A stretch of 64,000 nt of DNA from assembly GCA_009801085.1 (NCBI GenBank), contig VNWV01000008.1:1612001-1676000 (forward strand). The letters are read 5' to 3'. Position 1 is the stretch's first letter, and each line of letters begins with the position of its first letter. Shown in pieces: positions 11,873 through 25,082 of the stretch. Source of the stretch: Lasiodiplodia sp. COLG20. Its lineage: Eukaryota; Ascomycota; Dothideomycetes; Botryosphaeriales; Botryosphaeriaceae. The position numbers were made by a program, and so were the translations under genes. The notes under the pieces are model-generated. The model saw only the letters and a program-made list of their open reading frames with translations. It made no database searches and was not told where the DNA came from.

Positions 11873-12322
11873 TTAGAAGAACAGGCGCAGAAGCTCGAAT
11901 ATGAGGCCGCCGCAAAGGACGAAGGCGAGGACGGCTAGAAAAAGAAATACAGAGTCAGTAAGAGCCAGAGGCGTTTGCCTATGTATATTTCCTGCATACG
12001 CCGTCTGCAGCTGTGCACGGGTTCGAGGTGTCCACGTACCGATCCAGCCCTTGCTGATCGGGCTCTTGTGAGCCTCCTGCTTTTTGATGGTCGCCTGCGG
12101 CTTGCCACGCTTGGAAGCCTCGGACTTGGCGAAGCGCTCGTTGGCGAGGCGCTGCTGCGGAGTTTGGGCCTGGCGTGATGAGATAGTGTCAGCAAGTGTG
12201 GTCGAGTGAAGGGAGGGCGCGCGATTGAGGGGCAGTGGCATTTGTAATTGAGAGGGACGGGATGGATCAGCAGTCGCGGTGTTTACAGAGAGCGGGGTCC
12301 ACTGCGGGTTCGCGCATACCAT
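11873..12322 (-). CDS. ysy6: RAMP4/SERP1/Ysy6 family stress-associated ER membrane protein
   Basis: Three exons (12320-12322, 12040-12169, 11873-11934) give 64 aa. RAMP4/Ysy6 is a tail-anchored protein that binds the Sec61 translocon and stabilises membrane proteins under ER stress. The protein starts MAQTPQQRLANERFAKSEA, has a basic cytosolic stretch (KRGKPQATIKKQ), then HKSPISKGWI and one C-terminal membrane span (AVLAFVLCGGLIFELLRLF), all diagnostic of the family. Exon 1 is just the ATG: the initiator is followed directly by GTATGC, and the 150-nt intron ends CGCCAG before GCC CAA ACT. A second intron (12039-11935, donor GTACGT) precedes the membrane span. A contiguous ORF reading from further upstream would add a false N-terminus. 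The gene shares a 416-bp upstream region with the divergent mitochondrial-type gene. Confidence 0.9.
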   Translation of the reverse strand: MVCANPQWTPLSVNTATADPSRPSQLQMPLPLNRAPSLHSTTLADTISSRQAQTPQQRLANERFAKSEASKRGKPQATIKKQEAHKSPISKGWIGTWTPRTRAQLQTAYAGNIHRQTPLALTDSVFLFLAVLAFVLCGGLIFELLRLFF

Positions 12323-12738
12323 TGTTGGTGGAGAGGAGCTGGGGTTGTGTTGCACTGATGCGGAGTGTTGCGGCGAGAGCGCGGAGGTGGCTTCGAGGGG
12401 GGCTGGCAGCGCGCGGGTTTGGAGCGAGGCTTGGAAGATGCCGGGACGCGAGGTTTCAGGGCAGAAACCGTCCAGGTGCTGTGCTCAGAGCTCGCAAAGA
12501 AAGCAAGAGTTGTGGTTGTTGCTCAATGTGGCTTCGTTGATCTGGGATGCGGAGATCGGTCGAGGGAGGATGGCGAGCTTCAATTCCCGCGCAACGAACC
12601 ACGATTTTATTACAGCTCCGCCAAAGACCACGTTGCCTGACCCCCCCCCCCACCGCCCGCCTCGACAACGCCAACGTCGCCTGTCATCCGAGGAGTCATA
12701 AATATCTTGCAATTTTGAGGTTGCCTAGACCAGCAGTC
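12323..12738. promoter_or_regulatory. shared divergent promoter of ysy6 and a mitochondrial-type gene
   Basis: These 416 bp separate two opposed start codons. The stretch is GC-rich on the left and holds a C11 tract at 12641-12651. No clear TATA box was seen. The span also contains overlapping chance ORFs. Confidence 0.5.
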
Positions 12739-13369
12739 ATGATCGGCACCGCCGCGTCGCGCATGGCCAGCCTGTCGCCGCTGCTGCCCCGTCGCTCCAC
12801 CTCCACCTCCGTCACCAGGATCCCGCGGCCATTGGGCGCCAGGCCAGCCAGGCAGTATGCGTCGTACCAGCCGCCAAACCCCCCCAAGCAGGAAAAGTCC
12901 TCCACGTATGGGAATGCGCAAGTAAGCCCGGCCTTCGCGTTGCTTCCACGTCCACACAGACCCTTGACACCGCGCGATGGATCCGTATTCCTCTTTGCGT
13001 TTCCATAGACACCAAATGAGTCAGTGGGGGAACACTGGTACGGATGCCGGGCTGACATATCCGCGAACAGAGAGCGTTCTACCGCGACTTTGGCGCACCC
13101 GTCGCGAAGGTCTTCCTCGGTGCGCTCGTCACCTATCAGGCATTATACTGGGGCTGGCTAAAGCTTGAGAGCTTGGAGACGAAAGAAGAAAAAAGCGGTG
13201 CGTAGCCTACCATTTGCTGAGTGCATATCCGGACCGCGGAGTCTCTGGCCACTTGCATGACGCGAAGACAACCAGAACTGATTTGCAAGGTGGGGAATAC
13301 GCAGCGGAGATCGCCTCACTAGAGACGCAGGTCAGGAAAGCTGTCGATGGGAACAGAGACAGCAAATGA
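12739..13369 (+). CDS. small mitochondrial-type single-pass membrane protein, function unknown
   Basis: Three exons (12739-12921, 13071-13197, 13290-13369) encode 129 aa. Residues 1-40 look like a mitochondrial presequence: no acidic residues, many Arg, Ser and Ala, ending RPARQYASYQPP. After the first intron comes RAFYRDFGAPVAKVFLGALV, a hydrophobic span at about 72-91 and a charged, probably helical tail (LKLESLETKEEKS and a final Glu/Lys-rich segment). The second intron acceptor is AAG, which is less usual but keeps the frame. This looks like a conserved short fungal protein of the inner or outer mitochondrial membrane. I cannot assign a function. Confidence 0.75.
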
Positions 13370-14140
13370 GCTGGGGAACAGCTCCTCCGTTGGCAGTATT
13401 GAGCCCGCGCTGCGCAAAGGCTCCCAGAAGAGTACGCTACTCCCGTGATTTCAGCCCGCCCAAGGGATAGGAGAAGGAAATGGCTTCGCATCACAAGCCC
13501 TCAAAAGGCCAAAGAGCTTCGTTTTTCTGGGGCGTCGTGCCCGCCGTTCATCTGGCGATGCAATAAGCTCTGCTACTGTCTATCATTGCAGGCATCCGCA
13601 GTGGCAACTGCTTCGTCTTAGGTACTAGGCGTTCTCTCCAAACCATCCCACTGGACACCACCTAGAATGCGTTGGAATGTTTGGTTTCTTCGGAATGTGG
13701 GACAGACCCAGCCCAGAATTGTTGAGATGGTTTGGCGAGCCAGACCATAGCAACTCTCATTACACCAGCCAACGCGAATGCGAATAGCGGCAGCAAGGAT
13801 ATGCTTCGTTGATGATGACGGCTAGCAAACCTAGACCAAGCCTTCAACTTTTGTGCTAATTTGCAAACGCGACGTAAAGCGCAAGGGCAGGCGTCTCGGC
13901 CGATGGAACCTGTGAGGCATTGAGTTGCTAGAGCATCGCGCCAGCTTCGTGCTGACGCATTCCGAAAATGCACCCAATAGCATTCGGCTGGTTGAGGGAT
14001 TTCATTTCATATATTACAGCACTACCCGGGCTTCTATCATGCAATTGTCGAGTCCATGCCTTTGGTGCGCGAACCTCCGCGACAAAACGCCAGCCGCAAT
14101 ATACTTGGTCGTAACGAGAACATGCGTGACAGAAGCGGCC
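13370..14140. other. intergenic between convergent 3' ends
   Basis: This is the 3' flank of the mitochondrial-type gene (plus) and of rpt4 (minus). No frame with protein-like composition was seen, and no repeat or RNA gene was recognised. Confidence 0.6.
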
Positions 14141-15476
14141 TTAGAGCTTCTGGTACTCCAGCTTGCCCTCCAGCTTCTTCGTCTCGGCCATTTTCCGCAC
14201 AGCCTTGTTGAAATCGTCCTGATTGATGGCATCGCGATAGTCCTTGATGGCGAACAGGCCACTGTATACGTCAGTGAATGCACACACTAGATTCGGCAAA
14301 GACAGGCCTTACGCTTCGGTGACAACGTTCCGCAAGTCGGCACCGTTGAAGCCGTCACTCATCTTGACAATGCTCTCGAAGTCAATTTCTCCCTCTGTCT
14401 GCACGCTAGCAGCGTGGATCTTCATGATTTCCAAGCGGCCCACCTCGTTGGGCAGAGCGATCTCGATCTTCCTGTCTAGACGTCCAGCACGCAGAAGCGC
14501 AGGGTCTAGAGTGTCAGGCCGATTGGTGGCCATGATGATCTTGGTTTTGCCCAGGTAATCGAAACCGTCCAGCTGGTTGAGCAGCTCCATCAACGTCCGT
14601 TGGATCTCGCGATCTGCCGATGTGCCCTCCGAGAATCTCCTTCCGCCGATGGCGTCGATTTCGTCCATGAAGATGATGCAGGGCTCGTGCTCCTTGGCGT
14701 AACCGAACATCTCACGGATGAGACGGGCGGACTCGCCGATGTACTTGTCGACGATTGCGGATGAAACGACTGCCAGGATATTAGTCCAGCACCACTATCC
14801 GTGCAGATGAATGCTACGCACCCTTCAAGAAGTTTGTCTCCAAGCTGCTCGCCACAGCACGCGCCAGAAGCGTCTTTCCTGTACCGGGGGGGCCGTACAG
14901 CAGGACACCCTTGGGCGGCTTGATCCCTACACGAAGGAAGAGCTCTGGGTTCTTCAGAGGGAGCTCGATGACTTCGCGTAGCTCTCTGATCTGCTCATTT
15001 AAGCCACCGATGCCGCCGAAGCTGACCTGGCCGGGGTCCTCCAACGACATGTTGTAGACAAGGGGGTCGACCTCACGGGGAAGCATACGCATGATTGTCA
15101 GGGTCGTCATGTCCAGCGCAACGCGAGTGCCCTGCTTCAGCTTGGCCTTGTCGACCTTTGACCGGCAGCCGACGACATAGCGCGGGCCGGACGAGGCCTT
15201 GACGATGACTGCATCGCATTAGCACAGCAAGCCAACAGGAGCAGCGGGGAGCGCACATCTCTCTTCGTCCAGCTGCTTCAGCACCTCTCCTATTATCTGG
15301 CCGACGCTTTGCAGGGCCTTGATGTTCTCCTCGGACACGTCGTAGTCGCGCTGCAGGCCCTTGATCTCGAGGCGCAGGGCCTTGAGCTTGGCCTCCCACT
15401 CCCTCGACTCCAGCAGCTTGGCCTTGTACTCGTCCAGGGCGTGCTCGCGCTCGGGGTCCAAACCGGTGCCGCTCAT
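14141..15476 (-). CDS. rpt4: 26S proteasome regulatory ATPase subunit Rpt4
   Basis: Four exons (15257-15476, 14822-15208, 14313-14769, 14141-14261) encode 394 aa. Rpt4 is one of six AAA ATPases in the base of the 19S particle and unfolds substrates for the 20S core. Seen: an N-terminal coiled coil ([20 protein letters not shown] and following), an OB-like segment, Walker A GPPGTGKT at about 179-186, Walker B IIFMDEID at about 234-241, the [13 protein letters not shown] stretch, and an SRH region. The C-terminus is [10 protein letters not shown]. The subunit is assigned from the [16 protein letters not shown] and [18 protein letters not shown] strings. One oddity is RAGRLD where yeast Rpt4 has RPGRLD; both arginines are kept. 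Start chosen as [14 protein letters not shown], since the in-frame upstream extension is His/Arg-rich and not family-like. Confidence 0.95.
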
Positions 15477-17714
<2,238 letters not shown>

Positions 17715-18798
17715 ATGCGAAGCACAGGGTTACGAATTTCCTAGTAGCAATGAGCTGAAAGAAAAAAAAAAGATACTTGAACAATGATACTCCCAAATAC
17801 TTTTTAGACAAAACATTCGTCCCAAAAAATGGTCTGTGTTGACATGGTGTCACATGGTGGTCTGGGTCTTTCATTGAGCATTCCACCAGGAATGCGGCAG
17901 CAAGATTTCCAACACCCGCTCTTAATGCCTCCTGGACGAGGTTTCAATGTGGTCCAATCTGACACTTTTAGATTACGAGGTTGGTTTGCTTTTTCTTGCA
18001 GCAAAGTCGAGGTGTTTGAAGCTGTTGTCCGGATATCCTTATTCACGCATGTGTGGTGCATTCATATGCAGATGGACGCTTCAATTACCCGTCTTACGTT
18101 ACGATACCAAGCGAACCAATCTCTTATCATAAGATTGCTAATGGCTTAAGCAGTGCCGTTTGCGATACAACGAAGGCCACGGAATTTCCTTTGTTACTTC
18201 AGCCATATCACAGTTGGAATGCTCGGCGCAAGAGATCATTTCAAAAGGAGTTGCCACGCAAAACCAAGCATGTTTTTCACCGGCCAATACTAAGCAAGAC
18301 CTTTTGAAAATAGAACGGATACAGACTTCACCAGGCAGATCGTCCAATGACCACATCCCACGCCATGGGCTAGCGTGTGACCAACAAGGCATGACAGTGA
18401 AGACATGAATGGCCCAAGGGATAATAAACCATAGATGCTATGGCTTTACGTCGGACTCTGGCCTGGCCGGCGCTACATTCCTGCCGAACTGGAAGTCTTG
18501 GTTGTGACACACCAGATTATTACACCAAGACAATGACATTCCGACTTCAGGATACTCGACTGTCAACAACCGAAAACGACTATATAGCATCTTCTACTAC
18601 CATGTTTGACAGTTCTCATCCACTCTCCTTAAAACCACCTGCTGTCCTCGTTGATTTTTTGGCGTTGTTACTCTCGTTGGTTGTGACAGACTTGAACTGT
18701 CGCTCATTCCCCTTCCCTTACCACTACTCAAACGTGCTCTGATCATTGCTTTGCGCAATTGCCCTTCTCTTCTGCAACACACCAAGGTTTCAGCAGGC
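17715..18798. other. 1.1 kb intergenic: enolase 3' flank and promoter of the GPI-protein gene
   Basis: The left part is AT-rich with an A-rich run near 17761-17771, consistent with the enolase 3' UTR. On the right a TATATAG box at 18581-18587 lies 212 bp before the next ATG. No coding frame is convincing. Confidence 0.55.
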
Positions 18799-19767
18799 AT
18801 GAAAGCAGCAACATTTGCCGTTCTGGCAGCAGCAACAGCCGGTGCATCAGCACAGAGCTCAGCCCCAAGCGGGTTGATTGCGCCCAGCTATATCACTGTT
18901 GTTAGCTACGAGCCATGCGTTACATCGCCGACGCCACCGCCTGTCGTTACGGAAGTCCTGACAACGTGCACGGAAGATCGTGTGAGCAGCACTCCTTTAC
19001 CAACAATTCGTACCATCGTCTACACCACTACCTATGTCACTATTTGCCCCACCGGCGGCCTGACCTCAACGGCTTACACCGTTACCGAGACCTACACTGG
19101 TAGCACTCGGCCGGCGACAAGCACTGGATCGGTTCCGCCTGGCTTTACAACAACCGTAACTGCCTGCGCATCATGCGGATCCAACGGCGGCCCAGCCACT
19201 GTCACCCTCACCGTTCCCTGCTCGACCAGCGCCGTCCCACCCACGAGCGGGTCAGCTAGCCCGACCGTGCTCCCGTCATCTGGCTCCTCCACTCCGGTCC
19301 CGACCTCGCCCACCGGCTCTTCTGGGCCCGGGCCCGGCCCGTCGTCCTACCCAGCGACACCATCCGGCACCAGCACCGCCAATCCCGTGACCAGCTCGCC
19401 ATCCACTTCGGTCGGTAGCCGCACGGGGCTCTTGTCGTCCTCTGTCCCGGATACGACAGTTGTTGTCACCGTCTGCCCCGGATCTATGTCCTCCGGCGGC
19501 GTCTGCACGCATTCAACTTCGACCATCACCGGCTCGCCAAGCGGCAGCGGAGCAGGCATCCCGACAACGACTATCGTGACTTGCCCTGGTGGAGGGGTTT
19601 GCACGCATTCGACACCGGCGCCGTCGGGCTCATTCTCAGCTTCGGCCCTCCCTTCAGCTTCGAGCTCACCACTGCCTCCAGCGATGGGAGCGGCCGCTAG
19701 GTTTCAGCGGACCAGCTTGGCCAGCCTGCTTGGCGGTCTCTTTGGTGGTGCGCTGTTATTGTTGTAG
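18799..19767 (+). CDS. Ser/Thr-rich GPI-anchored cell-wall protein
   Basis: Single exon, 322 aa when started at the ATG at 18799, which begins a clear signal peptide (MKAATFAVLAAATAGASAQ). An upstream in-frame ATG at 18751 would bury this signal. The mature part has Thr-rich modules with paired cysteines (TVVSYEPCVTSP, TVTACASCGS, TVVVTVCPGS, TTTIVTCPGGGVCTHS), then a Ser/Thr/Pro stalk expected to be heavily O-mannosylated. The last residues (SLASLLGGLFGGALLLL) are a hydrophobic GPI-attachment-type tail. The TVT-C-P-G pattern recurs in fungal adhesin-like wall proteins. No enzymatic domain is visible. It probably sits in the plasma membrane or is linked to wall glucan. Confidence 0.8.
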   Translation: MKAATFAVLAAATAGASAQSSAPSGLIAPSYITVVSYEPCVTSPTPPPVVTEVLTTCTEDRVSSTPLPTIRTIVYTTTYVTICPTGGLTSTAYTVTETYTGSTRPATSTGSVPPGFTTTVTACASCGSNGGPATVTLTVPCSTSAVPPTSGSASPTVLPSSGSSTPVPTSPTGSSGPGPGPSSYPATPSGTSTANPVTSSPSTSVGSRTGLLSSSVPDTTVVVTVCPGSMSSGGVCTHSTSTITGSPSGSGAGIPTTTIVTCPGGGVCTHSTPAPSGSFSASALPSASSSPLPPAMGAAARFQRTSLASLLGGLFGGALLLL

Positions 19768-20816
19768 TACCACCGGTGGGGTGATAGGGTTGATGTTGGT
19801 ATGTGCTTAGTGCATGATACGATTCACTTCATCAATGATTCATTCTCACTGACTTTGCACGACCTCCAGGAATAACCTAATACGCAGTAGAGCCAGTATC
19901 GGCTGGTTTATTTTGATCATTTCTTGATAGCCCGTTTCTTAGCATTGCTGTATCTTGAGCATGGTATTGGTAGTCTGGTCAGACTTTCTGGCTCCTCCTT
20001 CTGAGAAGTGTCTCTTCGGAAAATATTTTTTGTCATTCTCTACTCTACCTCCTCCACACATGGAGCCATGGTCTGCTATGAGAGGAGGGAGGATATGTTG
20101 CCTGAAGTTGATGTGGTGGTTGGTGAAAATCGTTGGGACGTGGAGACTGCTGGAAGGCGGCGTTGAGGATGTGACAAAGTATGGTGTTAATGGGGCGGCG
20201 AATTAATGATCGGTGTTGGAAAGGCGATTGAATCGATAGCAAGGAACGAAACATCAATACGATACGGAACGAAGCTCATAGCACTTGCGAGAAGACTTGA
20301 TTCTAGTACGTGCATACTATCGACACCTGGTAGAGTTGTAGGAATGAGGTTCGTCCGGTGTGTGCGCTGATCTTGCCCCTGATCTAGTCTTAACAATGTC
20401 ATTGTCTGGGAATCCTACCTGTTTCAATTTCTTTACCTGCCTCAATGCGACAAAGCCATTCAAGACCACGACCTTCACATGGTTCTTTGTTCTTGATTCG
20501 CACCTCTCTTTGTGTCTTTCTGGACAGATAACGTCGACGTTGGTCATATAAGAATACGGTAGCAGTGCTGCATTGCGGGGCTGGGAACTCCATCAAAATC
20601 CTTTCACTGTCCAAAGTTGACGCTTTGCATTCAAAACTGAACAAGGACGTATCTTACTGGATAAGACACGGCACCAAAACAGTGCGCAGGCAACCCAAAC
20701 ACTCGACTGCACTCGATAGTAGCAATAGCAATCACCTACCGACAGCACCAGCAAACACAAGACGCATCTGGAACGCGCCGCACCAAGCACACGAATACTG
20801 TTGACTTACAAGTGTC
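19768..20816. other. 1 kb intergenic, no gene seen
   Basis: This is the 3' flank of the GPI-protein gene and the upstream region of the next plus-strand gene. It is AT-richer than the flanking coding sequence. Short frames on both strands show nothing recognisable. Confidence 0.55.
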
Positions 20817-22310
20817 ATGAAGGAAACCATGCGCTCAACGCTCCGCAGCCATGAGAGGCAGATGCGGCAGCGGCATGAGCAAGCACATGGATCTCCATCG
20901 ATTGGACGGTCATCGTCACCATCGCCGTCAGTACCGCGACCATCTAATAGCAGCAACACGCCACCTGGCATCTCGTCTCCCACTTCGGCGAAGCCCGTGG
21001 CACGGAAACCCGTGAGCAGAAGCAGCTCGATTTCTCGGCAACAGACGGAAGCACCAGCGCCGGGGAAGTCGAGGAGGGGGAAGAAAGGGCTGGTGACAAT
21101 GTACAAAGAATCACCGCCAAGCGACGGAGAGATAATTTTAGAGGGGTTGAGGGGGTGGCAGGAGAAGAGGAAAAAGGAGGGGCTTGAAAAGGGCAGGAGC
21201 GAGGATGAGAAGGCTCGCCGAAACGGCAATTCCTCTCCACGCCCTAGTTATCGGCCCGGTGCTGGCCGTGCGGGTACTTCCCTCTATGGATACAGCAAGC
21301 ACACGGCATACGAGCACGGCAACACGAAGCCAGACGAGCTGGATTTGCTGGTGTCCAAGGTGACGGACAAATTATCGCACTGGGGCAAGGGCATCTCGGA
21401 GAAGAAAATGGAGGAACGTCAGCGTAAGGAGCGCGAGGCGCTGAAGAAAAGCATTTCATCGCCCAGACCCGCCAGCTCCAGCAGCGGGCGACCTAGCCTC
21501 GAGCCGCTGTCCCCCAGCTTCGGTAGCGGAGGGAGCATCCGGACGGGTGGGATGGCGGAGCGAATGGCGAAGCGCGGATCCTTTGAGATCCCGTTCTGGC
21601 CAAAAGGTAAGGCTTCGGCTCAGCACGACGAGCGACAGGTTGGGGGGGACTTTGTCGGCCCAGAGCTCGCGTCGGCGCCCTGGAATCAGCATGTCACCAA
21701 GTCCAGTCCCTTTTCCTCGCCGGCCAGCAGCAGCAGGAGCTCGACGGACAAGGAGCGGTCCGATTCGCCGTCTAACAAGTTCTTCGGTAGGTTCGTCCCT
21801 TCCCCCACCTCTCTATTCGGTAATAGTCACGCAGTAGGGACCCGACGCCGTGGTTCTGACGGTTCTGACGACAGCTTTTTTGGTTGCCAAGGTATCTCGG
21901 TCGAGGAGGAACATACAGCGCAGCATCTCGTCCACACAGACCGGGGTGAGGGGCACATCGAGAGCCTCGACTTCCGCGCGCCGCCCACGCCGCCTGACGG
22001 CGCGAGAGAGCTCTTCGGCCATGGCGATGACGACGATGACCGCATCTGCTACTCCCGCGTGTCACCGCAGCGCCGCCCGATTGTCTCGGACCACGGCGTG
22101 GACAGACGTAGTGCCGCCGCAGAGCTGGTCGGTCAGCGTCAGCGGCGTAACGGCGACGATCACGAGCCGGACGGCGACAACAACCGCGTGTCCTGGTGGG
22201 ATCCGCCCGCGAAGGCAGGAACGGACGAGAGAACAATGCATTGGAGGGACTACAGGAGGAATTTGAGAAGCACGACCTTCTCGGGCAGGGAGGAAGGCAA
22301 GCCGTTCTGA
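20817..22310 (+). CDS. basic, Ser-rich disordered protein, function unknown
   Basis: Single exon of 497 aa. The N-terminal 85 residues are Ser/Pro/Arg-rich. Two segments look structured: about 85-120 (RRGKKGLVTMYKESPPSDGE then IILEGLRGWQEK) and about 173-213 (DELDLLVSKVTDKLSHWGKG then a Lys/Glu-rich helix). A C-terminal segment runs VSWWDPPAKAGTDERTMHW and ends GREEGKPF. These islands suggest a real conserved protein although I cannot name it. A possible intron lies at about 21785-21878 (donor GTAGGT, acceptor GACAG), but reading through keeps the frame open, so I leave one exon. The start is the first of two nearby ATGs and is uncertain. Nothing indicates membrane or secretory targeting. Confidence 0.65.
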   Translation: MKETMRSTLRSHERQMRQRHEQAHGSPSIGRSSSPSPSVPRPSNSSNTPPGISSPTSAKPVARKPVSRSSSISRQQTEAPAPGKSRRGKKGLVTMYKESPPSDGEIILEGLRGWQEKRKKEGLEKGRSEDEKARRNGNSSPRPSYRPGAGRAGTSLYGYSKHTAYEHGNTKPDELDLLVSKVTDKLSHWGKGISEKKMEERQRKEREALKKSISSPRPASSSSGRPSLEPLSPSFGSGGSIRTGGMAERMAKRGSFEIPFWPKGKASAQHDERQVGGDFVGPELASAPWNQHVTKSSPFSSPASSSRSSTDKERSDSPSNKFFGRFVPSPTSLFGNSHAVGTRRRGSDGSDDSFFGCQGISVEEEHTAQHLVHTDRGEGHIESLDFRAPPTPPDGARELFGHGDDDDDRICYSRVSPQRRPIVSDHGVDRRSAAAELVGQRQRRNGDDHEPDGDNNRVSWWDPPAKAGTDERTMHWRDYRRNLRSTTFSGREEGKPF

Positions 22311-23335
22311 GCCATGTTGTTCTGGGTAGGTATATACAAAATGGAAAGTATGATAGTCTGACATGCATGAAGAGTGGCACTTGCGCGTCATGGGCGGGGC
22401 ATGGGGATGCAGGAACGCAGGGCTGCCTGATGTTGCCTGAGGCGAGAGCCGCATGTGCCGAGGCGCCCGGAATAGCAGCGTGGTGATGTGTTTACTGTTT
22501 CCTGGAGTCAGGCCATGTTGAGAGGTGGTCAAATCAGTGCGGGCCAGCAGAGCAGCAGCAAAGGGTCTGCGCGCGATCTGCGCTTCCGCTGTGATTCGAT
22601 GTGCAGGCCGACGCGCGGGCCACGGTGGGCCGCAGGCGGGCCAATGGCGCGCCAGAACGCCCCTGCCGTGTGGTCGGCCTGTGCGTCTCCACCGCGAGCT
22701 CAGCGCTTCACTCCGCGCCTTAATTGGACCTCAGCATGTCGGCGCTTACGGCCACCGCGACACGCTGCCGTGCTGGCTGCCCTCGAGCCAGCACCTCTCC
22801 TGCGCGGCTTCTCCTTCAAATCCTCAGCTTCGCTGCTGCAGAGCGTCCATTGCTGCCCGTGCCGTCCAGACCTCGCCCGCGCCGACCGCAGCTACACCAC
22901 CACCATCGCTAGCGCAGCGACACCAGTCCGGGGTACGCAGATCCGCTCCGGCTCTAGAAGCATGATTGCTAACGGCGCCTGCAGCCCATCGATCCCGGCG
23001 TCTATTTCTGGACCTCAGCACCCGCAGCTGCGCCTATCAGCTTGCGCAGCACCCACGCCTACTTGAGCCTGTAAGTGCGCCTCTCTCCACCCCCAAGCGC
23101 TCGCCGCTGCCCGTCCAATCTGCGCGCCGCCTCGCGAAGCGCCCGCCTAGACAAAAGGCCGCGAGCCCGCGTGCGCCCACCCTTTTCTTCACCTCTCTTC
23201 TCCGGCTGCTGGTTCCGCCCTTCGTCCCCCTTCGTCTCTCCTTTGCTTGGGCTTCGTGAAGCGGGTCTGATCGAAGCTCGACGCTGTTTTCCTTCCGCAC
23301 ACGCATGCCCCTCACGTCATCTCCGCACTTGAGAC
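22311..23335 (+). other. GC-rich 1 kb with splice signals; possible spliced leader or small gene
   Basis: Upstream of the MARVEL-like gene there is a convincing small intron, 22933-22984: donor GTACGC, branch TGCTAAC, acceptor CTGCAG. It is followed by an 86-nt exon (22985-23070) ending at GTAAGT, a perfect donor. The simplest reading is a multi-exon 5' leader of the gene starting at 23336. Alternatively, a small gene in the frame opening at 22525 would continue across the intron as PIDPGVYFWTSAPAAAPI and stop at the second donor. I found no recognisable domain in either reading. Confidence 0.3.
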
Positions 23336-25082
23336 ATGTCAGCCAACGACAAACCCATTCCCACAGTGACCATCACAACCGGTCGTCGCCCGTCGACCGA
23401 CTCGTTCGCCACTTCGCTCAAGACGCCCCGGACCGCCCGCTTCGCCGAAGCCACTTCCGTGCACTCTCCTCTCGAGCCCGCCCGCTCCCCCTTCTCCGAT
23501 CCTCCCACAAACCACTACGCGCCCCAGCCTCAGCCCGCCGACGTGGGCTTTGGCTATCTCAACAACCGCACCTCGGGCCACGAATCCTACACCGGCGTCG
23601 AGATGGAGGAGACCGACCGGAGATACCTGCCCCCGCCCACGCCTAAGAGCCCGCTCAAGAGCGCCCTCAAGTCGCCCGGCGCCCCGCCCCGCAACTTCGA
23701 AACCGTCTTGAGCCCCACCTTCCGCGAAGAGCAGATCCTGGAGAAGCATGAGGGCGATACCGAGAAGGAGCAGCAGAAGGACCTTGTAAGCCAGCCGTTC
23801 CCTTGATCCAGCGCCACCCCTCTAACCACCCCGCCAGAAAATCAAGTTCCGCGTGCGAGTTGCCAAGCTTTTCCTCCGCGGTATCAACTTCAGCTGCAGT
23901 CTCATTGTTCTCTCCATGCTTGCAGCCACCTTCTCCATTTTCAATGCCACAAAGCACTTGCCCGCCCGCAGCAACCTGCCTCCTTGGGCGGAAAACACCA
24001 AGACCTGGCCCCAGATCCTTCTGCTCGTCATCGCATGTATCTCGCTGTTCATGTCCATTGTCATCCTCGCCGCCTACTGGAGAGGCGGCCACCGAAGAGC
24101 AGAGAAGGTTGCCGTCTACTACACCGTCTTTGCCGTGGCTTTCTTCATCTTCAGCATCGTCATGTGGGCAATTGGCGCTGCTATCCTGAACTCCAGCAAG
24201 GTCAACGGCAACGGCCAAGATATGTGGGGCTGGGCGTGCAAAGACAACAAGCGCCGCGAGCTCTTCGAAGCCGAGGTCCAGTACGCGCTTGTGTGCAGGC
24301 TTCAGGTAAGACTTCATCCCTTCTATGCCCAGACGTGCCAATTCTGACGTGCTTAGGACTGGTCCCTTGTCTGCTGCATTATCGAGGTTGTCATCGAGAC
24401 GCTGACAATCATCGTCTACGGCATTGTCTTCTACCGCTTCTGGTCCAAGCGAAAGCTCCGGAAGTCGATGGCAGTCCGCGACCGCGCCCGCTCTGACCTG
24501 TACCTCGCCCAGCTTCGTTCGCAGTCGGCACCCAACACCCCTGGCTTCGGCCCGCCACCGCTCACTCCTGGTGACGGCTGGAAGCCTCCGCCAGGCCACC
24601 CGCGCTACGTCGACCCTCTGTCCGCGGCTGAGAACGGCCACGGCGCCTTCCAAGAGAGCCAGGAGAGCGTCCAGTACCCGCGAGGCTTCGCGGAGCCCAA
24701 GCCATTCCAACTGCAGGCCCCGCCGATCCGCGTCACGGGCGCTACGCCGAAGATGCAGCAGAATGGATTCGACGATGCGCCCGTTCCGCCCCAGCCCCAA
24801 GCCGGCGGCGCCGATGTCAGCCCGCCCTCCAGTCGACACCCAAGCCCGCCGAACGACACCAGCTATCGTCAGCCTTCACCGCCGCAACCCATGAGCCCTA
24901 GCTTCGCTCCTCAGCCTCAAGAACACATCCAGGAGCATGTGCCCGCCGCTCCCGGTGAGCAGCAGTACGAGGCTGTACCCATCCCTGGCGCGTACGGCTC
25001 ACCCATGACAAGTCCCAGCTATCCTCCGCCGCAGCAACAGCATGGGTTTGATTTTGGCCTTCAGCAGCAACATCGTCAATAA
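23336..25082 (+). CDS. four-TM MARVEL-like membrane protein with disordered tails
   Basis: Three exons (23336-23785, 23838-24305, 24357-25082) encode 547 aa, both introns in phase 0. Residues 1-150 are disordered with Ser/Pro sites. Four hydrophobic spans follow at about 165-186, 209-231, 242-267 and 308-332. The loop between spans 3 and 4 has the WGWACKDN stretch and a second Cys. The tail of about 215 residues is rich in Pro and Gln and ends QQQHGFDFGLQQQHRQ. The spacing of the four spans resembles MARVEL-type proteins, found in fungal plasma membranes and tip-growth zones. The family assignment rests on topology only. The start at 23336 has good context and follows a long GC-rich leader. 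Confidence 0.8.
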
